Position numbers and translations under genes: made by a program
Notes under the pieces: model-generated
Told to the model about the DNA's origin: nothing
Seen by the model: the letters and a program-made list of their open reading frames with translations, nothing else
Database searches by the model: none
Origin: Seison nebaliae
Lineage: Eukaryota; Rotifera; Pararotatoria; Seisonacea; Seisonidae
Direction: 5' to 3'
NCBI GenBank assembly: GCA_023231475.1
Contig: JALJEE010003245.1
Span: 1-20,737, forward strand
Length of the DNA: 20,737 bases
In this document: positions 9,181 to 18,933 of the stretch, piece by piece
Position numbering within the stretch: the stretch's first letter is position 1
Layout: the number at the start of each line of letters is the position of its first letter

Positions 9181-11069
9181 GAAGAATAATAATTCGATCG
9201 TGATTAATAGTCTAAATAAAATAAATAACTATTTAATTCCTGTCTATTAATATGAAACTATTCAACGGAAATTTCTTTAAAAAAAATTAAATTATCGTTC
9301 AAACGAATAATTTTTGCGCTCAAAATAGAAATTATTTTATATCCTTCATAAACTATTTGTTTTTTTTTTTTAATTTCAGTCAATTTTATCGATATAATTG
9401 TTTATGAGATATTTATTTCTCTTTTTTTCCAATATGATATTAAGTTTTCCGTTGGATAAGTTTCACATCAAATATCATTAATCGTCTATAACCAATTTCT
9501 GAATTTATATTTCTTCGAATGTTTCTCATTCCTAATACACGTCATGAAATCTCTAAATGTTTAGAATTGTGTCGTTCCACATTTAATAACAACATTTTGA
9601 CACGTCATCATTTTCATCTTTTCTTTAATATTCTTTCGATTTCCGTTAGAAAATTATATGTTAACTACAATTGAATGACACGTTTCATACACGTCATATT
9701 TGGTCATTCGTTCTTATAAATTTGATGGAATTTTGTTTTAAAAAATTATTCAAATTAAAAAAAAAATTGATTTCTTTTTAACTTTTTCATTCCATTATTT
9801 TTTAGATTTTCTTTCGTTCCTGAAGGTAAAGTGGAAAAGGACGAATGAAGAAATTTGGAGGAATGCACAATGGAATTTCAAAACTGAAAGTTATTCGAAA
9901 ACAGTCAATAAATTTCATTAAATGCAGTTAATTTTTCCGTTCGTCAAAAGAAGTTGATTATCTCTATTAATTACAGTTGTAACGTTCCATTTCCAATGAT
10001 AACGTTCTAGTTAGAAGAAATAAACGATCATAGAAAAATTTATGAAATAATCGATCAGCTTGTTATCGTGACTGATCTTTATTACCATATGAGATGTTTC
10101 CTGAAATTCCGAGGAAGAAATCGAATTTCAGGGATGATTTCAACAAGTTCGTAAAGAGGACGATAATTATGATGGTTCTAAAATTGGATATAATATTGAC
10201 ATAAACAAAGTGGAATGACTAGAAAGAAAAATATTAGCTTCACTTGTATAGAATAGACTGAATAATCAGTACCTCTTAATATTAAGGGTCTAAATATGAC
10301 TATATACTCAGAAATCAAAAGCTTTCTTTGCATTGAAGACTAACTAGACATAATAAATTATGTCCCTAAACGGAACGAATTAATGGAATTTTCTAGAAAT
10401 AATATTAGACTAATATATTTATACGTATGGATAAAAATAAAATTTCCAAATTTCCAAAAAATACTAAAGAAAATCGAAGAACAAAATGTGGAGAATTCTG
10501 GAAATCTATTGGAATTAATGAATCAACAAAATAATATATGAACTGAGTATCAATATTTGGTCAATTTAATATTTTTTTCTTATTCTGTTATCTCTCAGTT
10601 TCCATAAATTCTCTTTTAATCGTTTTTCAAATAAATATCTCTAAAACATAGTATGAATTTTAATCGCTCTGATCACCTTTCAAAAATTTTTTCTTCTAAA
10701 TTTTAAATTAAACGATAAAATATGAGTACGATTTAATACCATCATATTTCTTATCGATCTTCCATTTTAAACGTCCATCGATAGTATTGCTTAAAAAACT
10801 CGTCTCATTTCAAGTTTCGGATAATATTTCGCACAATCGTGAGAAAGTGTGTCAAAGATTATTTCCAAGGCAGTACAAATATCTTTTTTGGCATCTCTCG
10901 AAGATTAGGAAGATAATCATTAATACGGGTATTTTAATCAATAAATAATAACAGGACATATAATATATTCCAACCGTGTTATAAGAACAATTGACGTATT
11001 AGTTATTACAATCGCATTGCCAAAAAATATAATTTTGCGCTTTCATAAAATTTTAAGTGTAAGAAAATA
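9181..11069. other. Long gene-free region
   Basis: Nearly 1.9 kb lacks any open frame with protein-like character on either strand. It is AT-rich with several homopolymer runs (T-rich at 9360-9371). The one clear structure is a cluster of ACACGTCAT motifs at 9537-9697. The last 150 bases before 11070 contain TATA-like stretches (ACATATAATATATT near 10957-10970) and probably include the promoter of the downstream membrane-protein gene. Confidence 0.5.
9537..9697 (+). promoter_or_regulatory. Cluster of CRE-like ACACGTCAT sites
   Basis: ACACGTCAT occurs exactly at 9537-9545, 9600-9608 and 9689-9697, with a variant ACACGTTTCAT at 9678-9688. The reverse complement ATGACGTGT resembles bZIP (CREB/ATF) half-site arrangements. 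Clustering within 161 bp of otherwise anonymous AT-rich DNA suggests an enhancer-like element, but function is inferred. Confidence 0.35.
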
Positions 11070-11513
11070 ATGACGATGAAAGACGTGGAAGGTAAAGGAA
11101 GTACGAAAAAGAGCATCAAAAGCAGTGACAATATCAGTGATACGATATGTTTCGTGGTAATACTGGTGACATCGATAAGCATCATCGGATTGGCAGCACA
11201 TTTGGTCAATAAGGAAGGTCAATTGAAAGTTAAAGTGAATTGTGCAATTGTTTCTATGTTCGTTGGTTTATATGCACTTATCATTGGAATCATTGGGCTC
11301 GTTAAATCATATTCTGGTGCTGAAGTTAATCATACCGTGCTTGATGTATTCACAGAAATTCTTTTGGTTTTCATTTGCATCCATACTGGTATGAATATCG
11401 CACTGATCGGTGGTCTTTATCATAAAGTGTATGTCGCACTGAGTGTGCTGTTAGGATGCAATGGTATTTGCGTCTTCTATATCTTGTATAAGAGTTTAAC
11501 GGGTAAATCATAA
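11070..11513 (+). CDS. Four-pass transmembrane protein, unrecognised
   Basis: A single open frame of 147 codons from an ATG with A at -3; a second ATG two codons later is equally usable. A lysine/serine-rich, hydrophilic N-terminus (residues 1-22) precedes four hydrophobic segments, at about 24-45, 57-78, 88-116 and 119-142. The tail is short (KSLTGKS). With both ends presumably cytoplasmic, the layout resembles MARVEL-like or other small tetraspan proteins, but no diagnostic motif identifies a family. It has a potential N-glycosylation site (NHT, about 87-89), although whether that loop is lumenal is unknown. The gene is convergent with AHCY. I infer only that it is an integral membrane protein. 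Confidence 0.65.
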   Translation: MTMKDVEGKGSTKKSIKSSDNISDTICFVVILVTSISIIGLAAHLVNKEGQLKVKVNCAIVSMFVGLYALIIGIIGLVKSYSGAEVNHTVLDVFTEILLVFICIHTGMNIALIGGLYHKVYVALSVLLGCNGICVFYILYKSLTGKS

Positions 11514-12089
11514 TTTCCTAAATTCGAACTAATCAACATTTCATAACTAAACTATTTTCACGAATTTGCTTCATTTCTTATGTTTCAACGTAAATAAAGT
11601 AAGCAATTTTAGTAAACTTTACTCATTCAACCAGATATTTTAATTAAAATATAATATTGATATAATTGACATGAACGATCTATACTGTTCTCTTTAGGAG
11701 TAATGGATGATTGTCTAATGATGCCCTTAATGATCAAATTTGCATGAGTAATAAAGAATCGACCGCAGCAAATAAAAGTTAAATTATTGAACATCTTTCT
11801 TAAAATTTTTAAACTAATAATTAATTTTTTAAGATAAAATAATAATTATTTGAAAGAGTATAAAATTCTCTAATTCTAATTGATTGTTCGAATTAAAATT
11901 ATTCTTATTCTGTAAGGAAGGACCAACCCGATGAGATGTAGACGTTCATGTTATAAATGTTTTTATCTCTCTTATCAATTATGAATAATCATTAATAAGT
12001 TAAATAAATCAGAAATATTTTATTAATCTAAAATTTATTAATTTAACATTAAAATATATATATTGTTAGGGAAACAAGCACTAGCGTGA
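11514..12089. other. Convergent 3' intergenic region
   Basis: This region separates the 3' ends of the membrane-protein gene (plus) and AHCY (minus). AATAAA at 11593-11598, 80 bases after the plus-strand stop, is a plausible poly(A) signal. On the minus strand, AATAAA complements (TTTATT) near 12020-12040 could serve AHCY. Nothing else is seen. Confidence 0.5.
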
Positions 12090-13432
12090 TTAATATCGAT
12101 AATGTTCTGGCTTGAATGGACCATCCTTCGATATGGCGAGATAATTCGCTTGTTTATCCGTCAAATTTGTTAAGTGAACGCCTAAATGGTTGAGATGAAA
12201 TGCAGCTACTTGCTCATCTAATTTCTTCGGCAAACGATGCACAGCTATTTTGTGAGGTTTCGTCCACAATTCGATTTGAGCGAGTACTTGATTACAAAAT
12301 GAATTACTCATGACGAAGGATGGATGACCCATGGCACATCCAAGATTTACGAGACAACCTTCCGCTAATAGAATAATGTTCTTACCGTTTTTCATCTGAT
12401 ATTGATCTACTAATGGTTTCACTTGTTTCTTCTCTTTGCAATTATCTTCCAAATATTGGACGTCGATCTCGAAATGGGGATGTCCCATATTGGAAATAAT
12501 CGCATTATCCACCATTCTTTCTATGTGTTCACCTCGAATGATCTTACAACAACCGGTAGCAGAAACGAAGAGTTGAGTCTCATCTAACATATCTTCCATC
12601 GTCTTCACTTCATATCCTTCCATCGCTGCTTGTAATGCATTGATGGGATCGACCTCAGTAATTACGACTCGAGCACCTAAACCACGTAAGGCTTGTGCAC
12701 ATCCTTTCCCAACATCGCCATAACCAGCCACTACACATAAACGACCAGCTAACATTATATCAGTTGCACGTTTAATTCCATCAACAAATGATTCGCGACA
12801 ACCATATAAATTATCGAATTTCGATTTCGTCACACTATCATTGACTAGAATTGCTGGTATTTTCAATTGATTTGTCCCTTCTAATTTCAATAAACGATGT
12901 ACTCCAATCGTCGTCTGTTCTGATACGCCACGAATATCATTTAATAATTCCGAATGTTTTTCGTGGATTAATTGAGTCAAATCACCAGCATCATCTAATA
13001 TCATGTTCAATTTTCTTCCATCACTAAATGTCAAAACTTGTTGAAGACACCATAAATATTCTTCATCCGTTTCACCTTTCCAAGCGAATACAGGAACTCC
13101 TAATTTCACCATAGCAGCGGCAGCATGATTCTGAGTGGAGAACGGATCATTACTACACCATCTCACTTCTGCTCCTAATTCCACTAATGTCTTTATCATT
13201 ATCGCCGTTTGGATGGTCATGTGGAGACATCCGGCAATTCGAGCTCCTTTCAATGGTTTCTCTTCGCCATACTTTTTCCTCAATTCCATCAGTCCAGGCA
13301 TTTCATTCTCATTAATTTCGATGACATGAAGACCCCAATCCGCTAAATTTAGATCAGCTGAAAAATAATTTCAAATTTAATTGATAAAATTTACAGGGAA
13401 ATCTAACCGATTTTATAGTCGTTCTTCGTCAT
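12090..13432 (-). CDS. AHCY: Adenosylhomocysteinase (S-adenosyl-L-homocysteine hydrolase)
   Basis: The enzyme reversibly splits S-adenosylhomocysteine into adenosine and homocysteine in the cytosol, relieving inhibition of methyltransferases; it is an NAD-dependent tetramer. Two exons: 13432-13408 (start MTKNDYKI) and 13357-12090, joined across a 50-nt intron (13407-13358, GT...CAG, phase 1). The 430-residue product is close to the vertebrate 432, and its N-terminus [12 protein letters not shown] aligns with the family, which supports the splice. NAD motif GYGDVG lies at 220-225, substrate segment [14 protein letters not shown] at 181-194 (K186, D190, N191, C195), H301 and H353 are kept, and the C-terminus is KPEHYRY. 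Unusual: Gln at 156 where the family has Glu (SEQT for SEET), GHPHFEID for GHFDVEID at 300-307, and Cys343 for the Arg of AEGRLVNL. It is still probably an enzyme, but worth testing. Confidence 0.97.
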
Positions 13433-13794
13433 TTCTTTCAAAAAGTTTGTTAGAAATCGAAGGAATTTTATTAAGTGTCGTTAGAAGTAACGAAATTGGA
13501 ATATAAATCGAATTAAATTATTGGAGAGAGAATCAGATGTTGAAGTTAATCGTACGATAATGATCGTTCGACGAAGAATGAAAAAAGAAATTTTGAGTTT
13601 ATTTATCAATGAATTTATAAAATAAGTTTGAAATATATAATAAAATTTGAGGGAGAAAATTTCGTTTACTTTACACATGAATTAGAAGTCTAAGTTGTTG
13701 TTCTCTGTCAATACGAATGGTATTAAATGCAAAATGGAATTTTCTTCATTAGAAAAAAACGATAAAAAAAGAATGGTATTGCGATGGAATGATA
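13433..13794. other. Intergenic region between dispanin-like gene and AHCY
   Basis: Both neighbours are on the minus strand, so this 362-bp stretch must hold the 3' UTR of the dispanin-like gene and the promoter of AHCY. It is AT-rich. No distinct TATA box, hairpin or small ORF with an ATG start stood out. Confidence 0.5.
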
Positions 13795-14961
13795 TTAGTA
13801 TTGTCGTTGCCACGGTTCCAAACCAAACGCTATACCGAAAATCCAAACCAATCCACAACATATGGCGAGAATGATACAGATGAGTGACAATTTGGAGAAA
13901 CGATGAGATTCTTTCACAAATCCATCATTATATTTCCGACGAGCTTTCTTCGCGTACAAGAATCCAGGTATTCCCAACGGAAAGAACATGAGAATGGCGA
14001 GAAAGGACAAACAACGATAATCAGCTGGTGGTGGTACTCTTCGAAAATTTTGTGTACGAATATCATATGTTGTCGGTTTGGTGACAGGTCTCAAATCGGT
14101 GATGATGGTGGATTGTTTAAATACTATTCAATTAATTTCAATTGGAGAATTGATTTAATTATAAAAGGAAATAAGTAAAAATAAACCTGAACTCTTCGAA
14201 TTTGTCTTACTTCCAGTAGATGAGCCGTGATAAATCGGATTGTTCGGTCTGACTTTCGGATAATTAGAATAATAATCAACAGCTCCTGTCGGATCTTTCA
14301 CCAACACCAATTCGCCGACATTATCTAAAGAATTTTGATTACTATAATTCTCTCGTGTCTTCTTCAATGTTCGCTTAAACGTATAATTGTCTTCTGAATC
14401 GGATGGCAATTGACGAATGTTATTGGCTTGTTCTTGTAAATTTGTCGGTTGCAAAATTAAGTCATTTGATGTTGGAGATGCTGTTTCATTTCGATGACGT
14501 TCTGTTAACTTGAAATTGTCGTTTTGAGACGACGATTGTTGTCTACTTCTATCCAATTTTTGTAAATTTAATAATTGTTGTTGTTGTTGTTGTTGTTGAA
14601 GTATTAGTTGTTGCTGTGGTTGCTGTTGTTGTTGTTGTTGTTGAAGTATTTGTTGTTGTTGTTGTTGTTGAAGTATTTGTTGTTGTTGTTGTTGTTGCTG
14701 TTGTTGAACTATTAGTTGTTGTTGTTGTTGTGGAGAAAGAGATTGATGGAATGTTCTATTATTTAATGGAGAATGAACTGTTGGAGATTGCATGTTTGTT
14801 GGACTAATTGTAGATGGTTGATTGATATCGCCTGTTGGTGAGAATGATGACTGTTGATGAAGTGAACCTTTATCGCGTTCGTAATTCTCTATATTCCTCA
14901 ACTCAATCGGGAACGTATTGGGACTGTTGAGTTGAGAATTATGACCGGAAACGTATCGCAT
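13795..14961 (-). CDS. Glutamine-rich CD225/dispanin-family membrane protein
   Basis: Two exons, 14961-14187 and 14123-13795, joined across a 63-nt intron (14186-14124, GTTTAT...ATAG, phase 1) to give 367 residues. The start ATG has G at -3, and an in-frame TAG lies about 90 bases upstream. Residues 1-258 are polar and low-complexity, with a Q-rich tract (78-129) broken by ILQ, LIL and LIV. The C-terminal third is a CD225/dispanin domain: PPPADY at 289-294, a first hydrophobic segment FLAILMFFPLGIPGFLYA (299-316), a basic loop KKARRKYNDG, and a second membrane helix (about 337-359). Relatives include PRRT/SynDIG and interferon-induced transmembrane proteins, which sit in plasma or endosomal membranes with a cytoplasmic N-terminus. 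The exact subfamily and role are unknown. Separate exons alone would look like two unrelated ORFs. Confidence 0.8.
14575..14730 (-). repeat. CAA-repeat tract encoding polyglutamine
   Basis: The plus strand shows runs of TTG (CAA on the coding strand) interrupted at intervals by AAGTAT or similar triplets. The encoded pattern is 6-10 glutamines followed by IL or LI. Almost all glutamines use CAA rather than CAG, and the run-plus-ILQ unit looks internally duplicated. Length variation between individuals is likely. Confidence 0.9.
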
Positions 14962-15954
14962 AGCTTCTTTCTCTGTGAGGTGTCGAAGAGACGTAGGGAG
15001 AAGATATATGAAGTAAGTTATAAGATATTCTATTTCCGAAAAATTTATTAGCTAACTGACATTTTTGTCGAGACTTTCCCCATTCTCGTTTCCCATTAGA
15101 CTGTTAAGAAAATCCATTTTTAGGAATTGAATGACAAACTTTCTCTCACTTCCCAACCAATGTTCTTCACCAGCAATTTCAATAGATAAACGTCAAAGAA
15201 AAAAGAATTAATTTCAATAACATCAATCGATTCGATGAACGAGACTTATATAACAAAGAGGTCCAGTTTTACATGTCCCTTCATTCCCAACACAGATGAC
15301 TCATATGTGACATAAAAACGAACAATAAACATATTTTAATTACTTCAATAAAAAGTTGTTGTACCATTCTCTCAATAATCTCCGAAACAACTGACAACTG
15401 TGAGAGAAATGGAAGAGAGTTCGACGTTACAAACTTCCCTTGTTTTCGATGAATTGATGAAAATGAGGAAGAGATTGACAATTTCGAAAGTTTCGTCAAA
15501 TTAAATCTACAATCAATTTTTTTTCACAACGAATCATACATACTCGTTTCATGAAAATTGAAGAGAAAGAAACTTATTTTCTTTCAATTCATTTTTATAC
15601 CAATGTTGCATATGAGAAAACGACCTTCATTCCTCCCTACCAACCTTGATACATACGTACATTCCACTACCATTAAATTGTATCTCGAAAATATTGAATG
15701 TATTCAACATCTTGTCTCTTTCATCCCTCAATTTCATGTACCTCCTCTATATTTCTTGCTAAGTCCATTGTTCTCTTCCAATACACACGCACCGTATGAT
15801 ACGTTGGATATTAGAAGATGGAAAGTAGGATTTAGTTATGTTACTGAACAATTTTATTCTTTTCACCACATACCTCCCGATCTAACTGTGATAATAATTA
15901 CGTCAAATTAACTGTGTGTTACGTGAGCGACATTTATGTACGATTTAATCGTTT
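14962..15954. other. Gene-poor intergenic region
   Basis: This stretch separates two minus-strand genes. It should contain the promoter of the dispanin-like gene (near 15000) and the 3' UTR of the upstream gene; TTTATT at 15853-15858 is a possible minus-strand poly(A) signal. A plus-strand open frame (about 15558-15911) has no recognisable motif. Its upstream limit is not an ATG, and the first ATG is at 15603. I do not call it. Confidence 0.45.
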
Positions 15955-16524
15955 CTATGGTAACGGCATTTCGTCTTCTTCAAATGACAACACTTCTTCC
16001 CAGATGGTGGGTATGGGTATCGGTCCTTTCGGTTCAGATGTTTTCTTCTTTTTCTTCTTCCTCTTCCGAGGCATTGGTGAGAATTTCGGTTTGGCAGGTT
16101 GTTTCTTCTTCGATTCATGCGCTTTCCTTTCCTCTTCTTCCAATCGCTTCTTCTCCGCTTCCACTTTCTCTAATTCGAACTTTTCCAAATGTTGCACGTA
16201 CAAATCATATCGTTCTCTCGTCGTCAATTTGACGGGCCAAACTCGATAAACCAGATCGAAGATAATCGGATTATTCGCATCGGAACGTGCAGGCAACATC
16301 GTATTTTGAAGGAAACTAAAATTATCTTCTGTTATTATTAACGGTTCAGATTTATAAATTAATCGAATATCCATATGATGTACATGTAACATACGAGCGA
16401 TTCGAAAGTAGAAATCTAAGAAACTTTCCGCCAGTTTTATTTCCATTGTAATTCGCAATTTTCCCCGACGAATGATAATGTAATTCGTCTCCGATTGTTG
16501 AGCTCGTTTAACTGCATAATTCAT
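15955..16524 (-). CDS. Unrecognised protein: ubiquitin-like N-terminus, coiled coil, lysine-rich tail
   Basis: A single exon of 189 codons; a TAA lies directly before the ATG, fixing the start unless it is spliced. Residues 14-95 have the strand/helix/strand spacing of a beta-grasp fold (IIIRRGKLRITMEI, then FLDFYFRIARML, then IRLIYKSEPLIITED). It most resembles Elongin-B-type ubiquitin-like domains, although that match is by eye and weak. Residues 103-138 are a charged helix likely to form a coiled coil (LEKFELEKVEAEKKRLEEEE). A basic stretch follows (139-163, with RKRKKKKKK at 153-161), which could direct nuclear entry or bind nucleic acid. The last 25 residues are Pro/acidic (IPIPTIWEEV, EEDEMPLP). 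The gene is head to head with CEP76, about 300 bp apart. Function unknown. Confidence 0.7.
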   Translation of the reverse strand: MNYAVKRAQQSETNYIIIRRGKLRITMEIKLAESFLDFYFRIARMLHVHHMDIRLIYKSEPLIITEDNFSFLQNTMLPARSDANNPIIFDLVYRVWPVKLTTRERYDLYVQHLEKFELEKVEAEKKRLEEEERKAHESKKKQPAKPKFSPMPRKRKKKKKKTSEPKGPIPIPTIWEEVLSFEEDEMPLP

Positions 16525-16830
16525 TTAGAAGGGAGACGACGTGAAAAACGGTAGAGGTAGGAAAATGAAAATACGTTCAAGTCAAAACATAGAAACTATC
16601 AAACTTCACATTTCTTCCAAACTAATTTATTCGTTTTCAATTTGTTATTATTTCATAAAATTTAAAGAAAACTTTGAAATGAAATATAAATTAAATCACC
16701 AAAATAGATGGTTGATACTAACAAGCTTTTCCATTAGAAGTGATCTAGATAAAAAATTGAATTTCCATATTTTTATTCATTTTTTCAATGAAAAGCTTAA
16801 GTTAAGTTCGTTGTCAGGGTAACGACGAAG
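16525..16830. promoter_or_regulatory. Shared divergent promoter region
   Basis: About 306 bp separate the start codons of the minus-strand ubiquitin-like gene and the plus-strand CEP76 gene, so both promoters must be here unless an upstream CEP76 exon exists. AAGCTTTTC at 16723-16731 is inverted as GAAAAGCTT at 16790-16798. GTTGTCAG just before 16818 could be a 3' splice site, leaving open a missing first CEP76 exon. No X-box (RFX site) was recognised. Confidence 0.4.
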
Positions 16831-18633
16831 ATGCTCCAAAAGGTAGATATGATGAAATTGAAGAAAGATCGTCGTTCATTAATATTGGAGATATGTGATG
16901 GGAAAGCATTCTGTTCGAAATTCACTGATATCAATTCTTTCGGTGTTAATCATTTGGCCACTGCTCAAAAACGAAGAAATTTAATAAGATTTTGTTTAAA
17001 TTTCCGCGGTCAACGTTATAGTTCCGCGAGTTTGTCTCATGTAAACGAGCCGGAAATATTTGAAAAATTTTCTTTCGATCTTCTACATCATCCGGATGAT
17101 ATTCGCATTTTATCTCCATCCGAATTATTGAAATCAACCGATTTGATTCATTTAGTAGTTGTGAATGAGAATGTGGAAGAAAATGAGTCATCCTTACTTT
17201 CTTCCACTTATATCGATTGGCGGGAGGTGTTGAGTGACAAAAAGAATTGTATAGAGAGACAAATCGAATTGAAAGGAGTTAACGATGAATTACATTTGAC
17301 GAATGGACTGATTAATATAAAACTCTCATTATTTCCTCCAATTGTAATTGAAACTACAATTTCAGCGCATCAACTTCAAGCTCAAATTTTAGTAGAGAAG
17401 GAACATCAGAGTGAAAGAATTCGTCTCTTTCATCAATATGCGGAGGAGTGGCAAGAAGAATTCTTACAAATTCGACCTTCGCATTCCTCGAGACATTTGC
17501 GCATTTTAAGTGTCGACGAAAATGGGAAATGCTGGTCAGTTTGTCGATGGATTCGACCGAGGCCGTCTCCTCGAATTCTACGTAGTAGTGGGGAAGCGGT
17601 TCGATTTGTTTCATTATTGAAATTGGATAATAAAGAGAAGAAGATGTTGGGTATGCCGATGAATGGAGAGAAACGTAATTGGAATTCACCATTCGCTACA
17701 CTCTCATTGAAAAGTGGAAATGTTGAAGAACATTCTCTAATATTAACGTCATTATTATTAGGATTGGGAATGAATGCTTTTACTGCTTTGGGAACATTGA
17801 ATGATGGAACTTATCATTGTTGGGTAGTGACGATTATTGAGCAAACGGATAAATTTGAAGTGACATTCTGGGAAAGTACAAATGGAGAATCAGTTCGACA
17901 TTTCCCCATCGATTCAAGCCTCTCATCTCATTTAGGACCGTATGATCAAATGAAAAACGGATTATTATCTACAACAACAACGAAACAACATCAATATCTG
18001 ACGATTGATTCTCTCTTTAATCATCGATCATTCTACGCGAATATTTCAAAGAATAATTGTCTTGAATTTCAACATTTCAATTTGAATGACGAACGACAAT
18101 GGAAACAAATGAGTAATAAAGTTCTATTTACCGTTCTCAATAATCGAAGTTCTTCTTCCGTCTCCTCCTTCAATTTGCCTCCTTTGGAAATGGGAACATT
18201 CTCTGGATCGGCTAATAAGCAATCGGATCTGATGGAAATGGAATTGAAGGAACAAATACAAAACTATCGACGTGCAATCAATCTAACGACGAAATGGGAT
18301 GACGAGATTTCACTGTTGTTGGAACAAGCCATCAACACGTATGAGAATGAACGGAAAGGGTTTAATGTGGAGGAAATGATTGTGACATTTAATCGAATGT
18401 TACGGAATCGCATTCCAGCCAATCATTCATTTAAAGCATTTCCTGTTCAATTCATTCATACAAATACATCTCAAATGTTATTCTTTTGTAAGAAGAATCA
18501 GTTATGTGAAACGATCCTTCATACAACTGGCGACCAAGTTTATCATTCATTGCGCGCTCAAGTTTATCGTCATCCAGAATGTATTAAAGCTGTTTGGCTA
18601 ATAATTGCTTGTCGCGTTTTAACTGTTGATTAA
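16831..18633 (+). CDS. CEP76: Centrosomal protein of 76 kDa homologue
   Basis: A single exon of 600 codons. In vertebrates CEP76 limits centriole reduplication and acts at centrioles and basal bodies. The match runs through the protein: GKAFCSKF (24-31) for GKAFLEHL, NGLINIKLSLFPP (158-170), and EFLQIRPSHSSR (210-221) followed by DENG (229-232). Next is FWEST (347-351), then LNDERQW, FKAFPVQFIH and the end AVWLIIACR. The order is a C2-like domain (about 15-170), then a transglutaminase-like domain (about 250-420), then a C-terminal region. The vertebrate protein has roughly 95 extra N-terminal residues; here the start falls just before the C2-like domain, although the frame stays open to 16801 and an upstream exon is possible. 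The Cys in the vertebrate GDCEDH is Val298 here, while the His of HAW is kept (H329), so peptidase activity is unlikely. Confidence 0.92.
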   Translation: MLQKVDMMKLKKDRRSLILEICDGKAFCSKFTDINSFGVNHLATAQKRRNLIRFCLNFRGQRYSSASLSHVNEPEIFEKFSFDLLHHPDDIRILSPSELLKSTDLIHLVVVNENVEENESSLLSSTYIDWREVLSDKKNCIERQIELKGVNDELHLTNGLINIKLSLFPPIVIETTISAHQLQAQILVEKEHQSERIRLFHQYAEEWQEEFLQIRPSHSSRHLRILSVDENGKCWSVCRWIRPRPSPRILRSSGEAVRFVSLLKLDNKEKKMLGMPMNGEKRNWNSPFATLSLKSGNVEEHSLILTSLLLGLGMNAFTALGTLNDGTYHCWVVTIIEQTDKFEVTFWESTNGESVRHFPIDSSLSSHLGPYDQMKNGLLSTTTTKQHQYLTIDSLFNHRSFYANISKNNCLEFQHFNLNDERQWKQMSNKVLFTVLNNRSSSSVSSFNLPPLEMGTFSGSANKQSDLMEMELKEQIQNYRRAINLTTKWDDEISLLLEQAINTYENERKGFNVEEMIVTFNRMLRNRIPANHSFKAFPVQFIHTNTSQMLFFCKKNQLCETILHTTGDQVYHSLRAQVYRHPECIKAVWLIIACRVLTVD

Positions 18634-18670
18634 TAACGATACTCTTTTATTATTTACTTTTGATTTTAAG

Positions 18671-18676
18671 AATAAA
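18671..18676 (+). terminator. Probable poly(A) signal of CEP76
   Basis: AATAAA lies 38 bases after the CEP76 stop codon; a second AATAAA is near 18702. The first is well placed for cleavage in the following 10-30 bases. Confidence 0.4.
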
Positions 18677-18892
18677 TATTATTTGGTTAAATATCATGAT
18701 CCAATAAACATCGCTTCTTTTCTGTTAGCGCTCACATAAGTATCAATTAAATTTTAGTTCAATGAATTTTCGGCAATCTGCTTACTAATCTGCCCACGTA
18801 AGAAGGAGCACTTCTTCCTACTTCATGTTCGTCATCGACAACTTGGAAGAAAAGCAAATATAGACTGAAGGAAAATCAACTCACATGAAAAC

Positions 18893-18900
18893 TATAAAAA
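18893..18900 (+). promoter_or_regulatory. TATA box of the secreted-protein gene
   Basis: TATAAAAA begins 41 bases before the ATG at 18934, so with normal TATA spacing transcription would start about 10 bases before the ATG. The very short 5' UTR makes this tentative. Confidence 0.35.
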
Positions 18901-18933
18901 CCGAAAGAGAAAGTTGTTTGAGAAAAAGGAAAA

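Larger units (their letters stand above)
18634..18933. other. Intergenic region between CEP76 and the secreted-protein gene
   Basis: About 300 bp in a tandem plus-strand arrangement, holding the CEP76 3' UTR at the left and the promoter of the next gene at the right. No other gene or repeat is seen. Confidence 0.5.

Noticed and set aside
14616-14807. Valine-rich plus-strand frame
   Set aside because: It is the complement of the CAA repeat (GTTGTT reads as Val-Val) and not a gene.
15558-15911. Plus-strand open frame of about 117 codons
   Set aside because: It does not begin with ATG (the first ATG is at 15603), shows no recognisable motif, and lies where the 3' UTR of the minus-strand neighbour is expected.
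15914-16249. Serine/phenylalanine-rich plus-strand frames
   Set aside because: They are antisense to the lysine/glutamate-rich minus-strand gene; the composition is what its complement would give.
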